Shown piece after piece: positions 59,091 to 64,000 of a DNA stretch of 64,000 nucleotides (the first letter of the stretch is position 1; every line of letters starts with the position of its first letter). The notes under the pieces were generated by a model. The model saw only the letters and a program-made list of their open reading frames with translations, searched no databases and was not told the origin of the DNA. The translations under genes and the position numbers were made by a program. The DNA comes from Reyranella sp. (lineage in GTDB: Bacteria; Pseudomonadota; Alphaproteobacteria; Reyranellales; Reyranellaceae), in contig NZ_SCVC01000030.1 in the NCBI RefSeq assembly GCF_004297405.1, forward strand, positions 124,001-188,000, read 5' to 3'.

Positions 59091-61565
59091 TTAGCCAGCC
59101 CTCGACAGGGTGAGCGTGCAGAGGCTTTCGCTGGGGCCGACGCCGCCCTTGAAGTCGGCGCGCGACATGGTCGTGGTGGTGATGCTGTTGCCGGAGATGG
59201 TGGCGGAGAACGAACCGCTCATCGTCTTGTCCCCGCTCTGCGGCCGCCAGCTCACCGTGCCGGAAACCCGGTTGCCCGACATGTTGATCGTCACCACCGT
59301 GCCGCCGCGGCCGGGGAAGGTCTGGGAGACCTGACCGTTCACCGGCGCGAGCGTGATCGGAATGCCGGAGCCCTGCCACAGGTCGCACTTGAACGTGCCG
59401 GTCCAGCGCAGCTCGCCCGCGGGCGTTCCCGGCGCGGAAGGATTCGATGCCGGCGGACTCGGCGCGACAGGCGATGGCGTCGTCGCCGCTGCCTTCGTCT
59501 TGGCGGCATCTTCGGCGGCCTTCTTGTCGTCCTCGGCCTTCTTCTTCTGCTCCACCTCTTTCCTCTGGTCGGCGTCGTACTTCTGTAGCGCCGCCGACGC
59601 CTCGCGCGCCAGCGCTTCGTGCTGTGCGCCGTCGAGGAAGCCGGTCGCCGGCCGGTTCCGCGCCTTCTGCCAGGCGGCGATCATCTCGCGGCTGCGCGGC
59701 CCCAGCGCGCCGTCGTTGCCGCGCGTGTCGAAGCCCAGCGACGTCAGCGCGACCTGCACCCGCTGGCGTTCGGGAACGCCGAGCCGCAGCCCCGCCTCCG
59801 CTGCTTCGGCGGTCTTCTTGGCCGCGGCCTCCGCATCGGCCTTCGCCTTGGCGTCGGCATCCGCCTTTGCCTGTGCCTGGGCCTTTGCCTTCTCCTGCGC
59901 CTCCGCCTCGGCGATCTGCTTGGCGCTGGCGTCGGCCTTTTCCTTCGCTTCGGCCGCGGCTTTCTTCTGCGCCTCTTCTTCCGTCTTCCGGCGCTCAGCC
60001 TGGGCCTTCACGAGCGCTTCGTCGGCCAGGCGCTTGGTCTCGGCCTCCACCGTCGCCTTGCGGCGCGCATCCTCTTCGGCCTGGCGAAGGGCGGCCATCT
60101 CCGCCTCGGCCTTGCGTTGCGCCGCCTCGGCTTCGGCCCGCCGCGCCTCGTTCTGCGCCTCCTGCCGGCGCACCTCGATCTCGGCCTTGAGACGCGCGAG
60201 TTCCTCCTCGGCCGACTTGCGCGCGGCCTCGGCCTTTACCAGTTCGGCGTCAGCGGCCTGCTTGGCGGCGGCGTCGGCTTCGGCTTTGCGTTGCGCCTCC
60301 TCTTCGAGCCGCCGCTTCTCCGCGGCGGCCGCATCGGCAGCGCGCCGCTCGGCCAGCGCACGTTCGAGGTCTTCGACCTTCAGGTCCTGCAGCACGACCG
60401 CCTGCGGCGCCGCGGCCGACTTAGGCTCGGACGGTGACAGGCCAAGGTAGCCGCCACCCGCCAGCAGCAGCACCGCGGCGGCGACGCCGACATAAAGCGG
60501 CGCGCGACTCTTCCGTGACGGAGAGGGCGGCGCCGACTGCACCGTCGACGACAAGGTGGACGACGCCGTCGGTAATACGGTGGGCGTACGGGCCAGCATC
60601 GTCGCGTCGGGGTCGATCGTGCGCGAGGAAGAGAGCTGCGTGGCGTCCGTCGAGTCGGAGGCCGACATCGAGAGCAGCGCCCGCCAGCCTGCGATCGACT
60701 GCGGCCGGTCGGACGCGCGCACGGCGAGCCCGGCGTCGATGCCCGCGATCAGGCCCGGCGGAAAACCCGGCGGCGCGAGGCGCGCCAGCGGCTTGTACTC
60801 GTCGTCCAGCATGCGATCGAAGGCATTGGGCGGCGGCTCGCCGATGATCGCGTGGTAGAGCGTGGCGGAGAGGCCGTAGATGTCGGTCCACGGCCCCTGC
60901 TTGGCCGAGGTCATCTGCTCGCCCGCCGCATAGCCCGGTGTGAAGATCGCCGTCATCGCGATCGTCCGCCCGGTCATCGCCGCACGCGACGCGCCGAAGT
61001 CGATCAGCGTCGGATTGCCCTTGGCGTCGAGCAGGATGTTGGCCGGCTTGATGTCGCGATGGAGGAAGCCCGCGTCATGCACCTGCTCCAGCCCGTCGAG
61101 CAGCGTGTGCAGGATGCGTTCGACGGCAGCGCCATCGAGCGGCGGCCCCGACTTGATGCGGCCCTCGAGCGTGTCGCCGCGCAGCATCTCCATGACGATG
61201 TAGGCGGTGCCGTTGATCTCCAGGAAGTCGAAGACCCGCACGATGCCCGGCGCATGGTGGAGGCTGGCCAGGGTCCGGCCCTCGGCGACGAAGCGGTCGC
61301 GCCCCCAGGCGAAATCCTCCGCGACCTTGGTCGAGCGCGGCAGCACCGTCGTGCCGCCGGAACGATAGGCCAGCAAGGTCGGCAGATATTCCTTGATCGC
61401 GACATCGCGGTGGAGCTGGCTGTCGCTCGCGCGATAGGTGATGCCGAAACCACCCTGCCCCAGGACAGCGAGCACCTCGTGTCGCCCGATCCTGGTGCCC
61501 GGTTTCAATGCAACGATATCGGCATCCGACGCATTCTCTGCCCCGTCGGACTTCTGCTCCACCAT
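59091..61565 (-). CDS. Ser/Thr protein kinase with coiled coil and peptidoglycan-binding-like domain
   Basis: 824-aa membrane kinase. N-terminal catalytic domain: RIGRHEVLAVLGQGGFGITYRA (Gly loop), VAIKEYLP (Lys), FLHRDIKPANILLD and TLIDFGASRAAMTG. One transmembrane helix follows (PLYVGVAAAVLLLAGGGYLGL). Outside is an Ala/Glu/Lys/Arg-rich coiled coil of about 200 residues, then a peptidoglycan-binding-1-like repeat (ERQRVQVALTSLGFDTRGNDGALGPRSREMIAAWQKARNRPATGFLD), a second charged helix, and a C-terminal beta domain. It probably senses the cell wall. Start 61565 is preferred over 61820. Confidence 0.9.
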   Translation of the reverse strand: MVEQKSDGAENASDADIVALKPGTRIGRHEVLAVLGQGGFGITYRASDSQLHRDVAIKEYLPTLLAYRSGGTTVLPRSTKVAEDFAWGRDRFVAEGRTLASLHHAPGIVRVFDFLEINGTAYIVMEMLRGDTLEGRIKSGPPLDGAAVERILHTLLDGLEQVHDAGFLHRDIKPANILLDAKGNPTLIDFGASRAAMTGRTIAMTAIFTPGYAAGEQMTSAKQGPWTDIYGLSATLYHAIIGEPPPNAFDRMLDDEYKPLARLAPPGFPPGLIAGIDAGLAVRASDRPQSIAGWRALLSMSASDSTDATQLSSSRTIDPDATMLARTPTVLPTASSTLSSTVQSAPPSPSRKSRAPLYVGVAAAVLLLAGGGYLGLSPSEPKSAAAPQAVVLQDLKVEDLERALAERRAADAAAAEKRRLEEEAQRKAEADAAAKQAADAELVKAEAARKSAEEELARLKAEIEVRRQEAQNEARRAEAEAAQRKAEAEMAALRQAEEDARRKATVEAETKRLADEALVKAQAERRKTEEEAQKKAAAEAKEKADASAKQIAEAEAQEKAKAQAQAKADADAKAKADAEAAAKKTAEAAEAGLRLGVPERQRVQVALTSLGFDTRGNDGALGPRSREMIAAWQKARNRPATGFLDGAQHEALAREASAALQKYDADQRKEVEQKKKAEDDKKAAEDAAKTKAAATTPSPVAPSPPASNPSAPGTPAGELRWTGTFKCDLWQGSGIPITLAPVNGQVSQTFPGRGGTVVTINMSGNRVSGTVSWRPQSGDKTMSGSFSATISGNSITTTTMSRADFKGGVGPSESLCTLTLSRAG

Positions 61566-61683
61566 GACGCCTGACTGCCCTACCCACACATCCCGGCGCA
61601 CGCGCACGGGAGACACCAGCCAAGGCGAATACTCTAGAACCCGGAGTGAGGTCCAGTGTGTCGGCGTGCCGCCATCGACGACT

Positions 61684-62079
61684 TCAGGCTGGACGCTCTT
61701 CCTGCAAGGCGGATGGCATCGCTTCGATCCATCGACGGGCCGGCTCGAGTTCGCGGAACAGGCGCATGGGACGCTCCGCCGCCGACAGGAACCCGAGGAA
61801 GCGCATGAACGGGCCGGCATCCTCGTGTGGCAGGATCACCGCTATCGGCCCTGAAGGAGCACTCGCATGGGTGCCACGGATGCGCGCGCCGGCCGACATC
61901 AGCTCGTCTTCGGTCATGGCGAGCCGTGCGTTGCTCGCGTCGAAGAGCTTGCGCCAGCTCAGGACCTTCGCGCCTTCGACCGCGTCGATATAGGCCATGA
62001 GGTCCGCGTGCGTGAAGTCGCCTTCCGCCGTGTGCGTAACAAGGAGCCGTTGCGAATCGAAGATCCAGTGGAGCGCCAC
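61684..62079 (-). CDS. SpoIIAA/STAS-like protein
   Basis: 131-aa protein of the SpoIIAA-like (STAS) type: WIFDSQRLLVTHTAEGDFTHADLMAYIDAVEGAKVLSWRKLFDASNARLAMTEDELMSAGARIRG, then PIAVILPHEDAGPFMRFLGFLSAAERPMRLFRELEPARRWIEAM. Such proteins are small and cytoplasmic, sometimes in signalling. Single gene downstream of the kinase promoter; function unknown. Confidence 0.75.
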   Translation of the reverse strand: MALHWIFDSQRLLVTHTAEGDFTHADLMAYIDAVEGAKVLSWRKLFDASNARLAMTEDELMSAGARIRGTHASAPSGPIAVILPHEDAGPFMRFLGFLSAAERPMRLFRELEPARRWIEAMPSALQEERPA

Positions 62080-62164
62080 GGTGATTGACCTAAGTCAGCC
62101 CGGGCCTCGTGTAAACGCGCGACCGACTCGCGATTTCGCTGCGCCGGTTTCCGCAACGTCCGAT

Positions 62165-62443
62165 CTAGTTCTTTGCTTCCTCGACGTAGCGCGCCAAAGC
62201 CCGCGCGAGCTGCTCTTGTGCAACGGGAAGCTCGGCAGGCATGGCACCGGGCAACGTCCTGTAGCGCTGCCGGCCAACATCCGTGAGCCGCAATCCAGCC
62301 TCTGAGTCCTCGATCAGTGCGAGGTTCTTCAGTCGCACGATGGCTCGCGCGGACAGCTCGTGCGTCGGCGTGAGACCGAGTGCTATGCGACGCAACGCGA
62401 CTTCTTCGTGTGGGCTAAGCGGTGCAATGAGGCTTCGTCTCAT
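62165..62443 (-). CDS. Small winged-helix-like protein
   Basis: 92-aa protein: MRRSLIAPLSPHEEVALRRIALGLTPTHELSARAIVRLKNLALIEDSEAGLRLTDVGRQRYRTLPGAMPAELPVAQEQLARALARYV. The pattern of helices and a final RLTDVGRQRY strand resembles a winged helix, as in small MarR/PadR-like proteins, but I recognise no specific family. Function unknown. Confidence 0.65.
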   Translation of the reverse strand: MRRSLIAPLSPHEEVALRRIALGLTPTHELSARAIVRLKNLALIEDSEAGLRLTDVGRQRYRTLPGAMPAELPVAQEQLARALARYVEEAKN

Positions 62444-62592
62444 GGGAGTATCCTTTCCCGCTCTGCGTCACAGCTTGATCACCTTTGGCTGCGGCTGGCA
62501 AGGACGCCCGCTCGAAAAATGCACAATCTGAATTTGCTCTGCAGACAGGCGCTGGCAGCAGTCGACAGAGGGGAGCGCCAGGAACTCGCTCT

Positions 62593-63033
62593 TCAGACCG
62601 TCGGAAGAGGTGGAACCGCGCCGAGCTGCTGCATGACTGAATAGAGGTTGGCGACGCCCCAGTGCTCTACGATCTTGCCGTCGCGGACGCGCATGGCGTC
62701 GACTGTCTCGAAAGCGACTTTTTTCCCGGTTGCGGGAACGCCGAGGAAGTTCCCTTTCTGGGTGCCGTGATAGGTCTTGAAGGTCGTGACGACGTCGCCA
62801 TCGACGCACTGCCAATGGATTTCCGGCGTGAAGTCAGGAAAGGTTTCGCGCAGCCGCTTGTAGAGAACGAGCACGCCCGCCTTGTCGCGGGTCCCGCCGG
62901 GCTGCGGTGTGTGATCGTAGAAGTCGTCGGCGAAGAGTTCGTCGAACAGCTTCCAGTTGCCCTGCCCTTGGACCTCTTCGGTATTGCGGCGGATGATCGC
63001 CTTGGCGGCTTCGCCTGCTGAACTCGCGGCCAT
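62593..63033 (-). CDS. SnoaL-like ester cyclase family protein
   Basis: 146-aa cone-fold protein: AKAIIRRNTEEVQGQGNWKLFDELFADDFYDHTPQPGGTRDKAGVLVLYKRLRETFPDFTPEIHWQCVDGDVVTTFKTYHGTQKGNFLGVPATGKKVAFETVDAMRVRDGKIVEHWGVANLYSVMQQLG. The AD-F-DH-P block and the DGKI-EHW end are the ester-cyclase signature. Single gene; substrate unknown. Confidence 0.9.
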   Translation of the reverse strand: MAASSAGEAAKAIIRRNTEEVQGQGNWKLFDELFADDFYDHTPQPGGTRDKAGVLVLYKRLRETFPDFTPEIHWQCVDGDVVTTFKTYHGTQKGNFLGVPATGKKVAFETVDAMRVRDGKIVEHWGVANLYSVMQQLGAVPPLPTV

Positions 63034-63164
63034 TCCCTGCGCCTCCCCATTTATCGTTTGTTCGCGATCATACCCGCAGGCGCTGACCTATGCGAAGCAC
63101 GCTGTTGAAGTGTGATCTCGTCCGGTTATTCTCGTGCCGTTCGTTCCAGCCCAGGGAGACATCA

Positions 63165-64000
63165 ATGGCGTCTGATCGGGACCACGACACCTCAAATGAC
63201 AAAACGATGAAAGACGCGCCTGCGAAAGCGGGACGGCGCGGCATGCTTCTTGGCGGCACGGCGTTGTCGGCACTCGCGGTGGCGACGCTCGGCCGGCCGA
63301 TCCAGTTGGCGCAGGCGCAGCAGGCCGCCCCCACTCCAACGCCGGGCAAGAAGCCCAACATCCTCGTCATCTTTGGCGACGATATCGGCATCCCGCAGAT
63401 CAGCGCCTACACGATGGGCCTGATGGGCTACCGCACGCCCAACATCGATCGCATTGCGAGTGAAGGCGCGATCTTCACCGATGCCTACGGCCAGCAAAGC
63501 TGCACCGCCGGCCGCGCCTCGTTCATCCTGGGACAGGAGCCGTTCCGCACCGGCCTGCTCACCATCGGCATGCCGGGCGATCCGCACGGCATCGCGGACT
63601 GGATGCCGACCATCGCCAACGTGATGAAGGTGCAGGGCTATGCCACCGGTCAGTTCGGCAAGAACCATCTCGGCGACCAGGACAAGCACCTGCCGACGGC
63701 GCACGGCTTCGACGAGTTCTTCGGCAACCTCTATCACCTCAATGCCGAGGAGGAGCCGGAAGGCTACTTCTACCCGAAGGATCCGGAGTTCCGGAAGAAG
63801 TTCGGCCCGCGCGGCGTGCTGAAGACTTCGGCCGACGGCAAGATCCAGGACACCGGGCCGCTCAACACCAAGCGCATGGAAACCGTCGACGAGGAATTCC
63901 TCGGCGCCGCCAAGGATTTCATCGACCGGCAGGTCAAGGCCGACAAGCCGTTCTTCGTCTGGTTCAACTCGACGCGCATGCACGTCTTCACCCACCTCAA
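63165..64000 (+). CDS. Arylsulfatase-type sulfatase, Tat-exported (3' end outside window)
   Basis: First 278 residues of a type I sulfatase. ATG 63165 follows GGGAGA; a Tat-like signal (KAGRRGMLLGGTALSALAVATLGRPIQLAQAQ) precedes the catalytic domain. Metal-binding Asp residues are in ILVIFGDDIGIPQIS. The formylglycine motif is QSCTAGRASF (C-x-A-x-R), followed by FGKNHLGDQDKHLPTAHGFDEFFGNLYHLNAEEEPEG. It cleaves sulfate esters in the periplasm if a formylglycine-generating enzyme is present elsewhere. The frame is open at 64000. Confidence 0.93.
   Translation, partial: MASDRDHDTSNDKTMKDAPAKAGRRGMLLGGTALSALAVATLGRPIQLAQAQQAAPTPTPGKKPNILVIFGDDIGIPQISAYTMGLMGYRTPNIDRIASEGAIFTDAYGQQSCTAGRASFILGQEPFRTGLLTIGMPGDPHGIADWMPTIANVMKVQGYATGQFGKNHLGDQDKHLPTAHGFDEFFGNLYHLNAEEEPEGYFYPKDPEFRKKFGPRGVLKTSADGKIQDTGPLNTKRMETVDEEFLGAAKDFIDRQVKADKPFFVWFNSTRMHVFTHL

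Noticed and set aside
59353..60450. 365-codon plus-strand frame rich in Ser and Ala
   Set aside because: Mirror of the Ala/Glu coiled coil of the kinase gene.

Overview
This is a G+C-rich, gene-dense chromosomal window from an alphaproteobacterium. The evidence is a COQ9-family gene, a three-gene pntAA/pntAB/pntB transhydrogenase, a purE-purK pair preceded by a DUF465 gene, rpsU with a strong terminator, and several dispersed palindromic repeats of the kind common in Rhizobiales-like genomes. The content (many glutathione transferases, isochorismatase-like hydrolases, dienelactone hydrolases, DUF1254) suggests a free-living soil or water heterotroph. A Reyranella- or Bradyrhizobium-like host is my inference only. 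I saw no rRNA, tRNA or CRISPR array.

Layout. 0-5.9 kb: iron uptake. The end of one TonB-dependent receptor, a FecI-type sigma factor behind a Fur-box-like palindrome, a FecR-type anti-sigma regulator, and a second, clearly paralogous receptor with a signalling domain. 6-17 kb: metabolic and signalling genes (serine hydrolase, TauE-like permease, cation transporter, two glutathione transferases, a membrane adenylate cyclase, an isochorismatase-like hydrolase with a GlxA-type regulator, an HD protein, and a 59-aa protein with a decayed duplicate). 17-21 kb: DUF1254 protein, a small CsrA-like protein, and an RsbQ-like hydrolase paired with a PAS histidine kinase. 21.3-22.8 kb: an AT-richer patch with a P63C-domain gene. 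22.9-27 kb: multicopper oxidase, a small membrane protein and an orphan groEL. 27.4-30 kb: DUF4336, a dienelactone hydrolase and another glutathione transferase. 30-32 kb: AT-richer accessory patch with an unknown protein and a GIY-YIG-like nuclease. 31.9-35.2 kb: terminase small and large subunits plus a GH19-type lysozyme, with no other phage genes. 35.3-38.9 kb: an orphan lasso-peptide-like precursor, DUF5990, an Lrp regulator divergent from azlCD, and a YopT-type cysteine protease. 38.9-42.3 kb: oxidoreductases and hydrolases, then an XRE/small membrane protein pair. 42.4-50.7 kb: core genes (DUF465, purE, purK, COQ9, rpsU, HAD phosphatase, pntAA/AB/B), with a fic gene inserted at the 3' end of purK between direct repeats. 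50.8-64 kb: a dehydrogenase, hydrolases, an alginate-export-type porin, an ArsR/SRPBCC pair, an isochorismatase-monooxygenase operon, a multidomain Ser/Thr kinase, small proteins and the start of a sulfatase.

The most interesting signals are: (1) hairpin repeats whose stems vary in sequence but keep pairing, one of which supplies coding sequence across the terminase gene junction; (2) the fic gene bounded by imperfect direct repeats copied from the purK end and preceded by two matching palindromes; (3) the orphan lasso-like precursor; (4) the YopT-like C58 protease with an intact Cys-His-Asp triad; (5) the RsbQ-like hydrolase coupled to a PAS kinase rather than to a PP2C phosphatase. Start codons were chosen by Shine-Dalgarno spacing and family-like N-termini, so several differ from the longest open frame.
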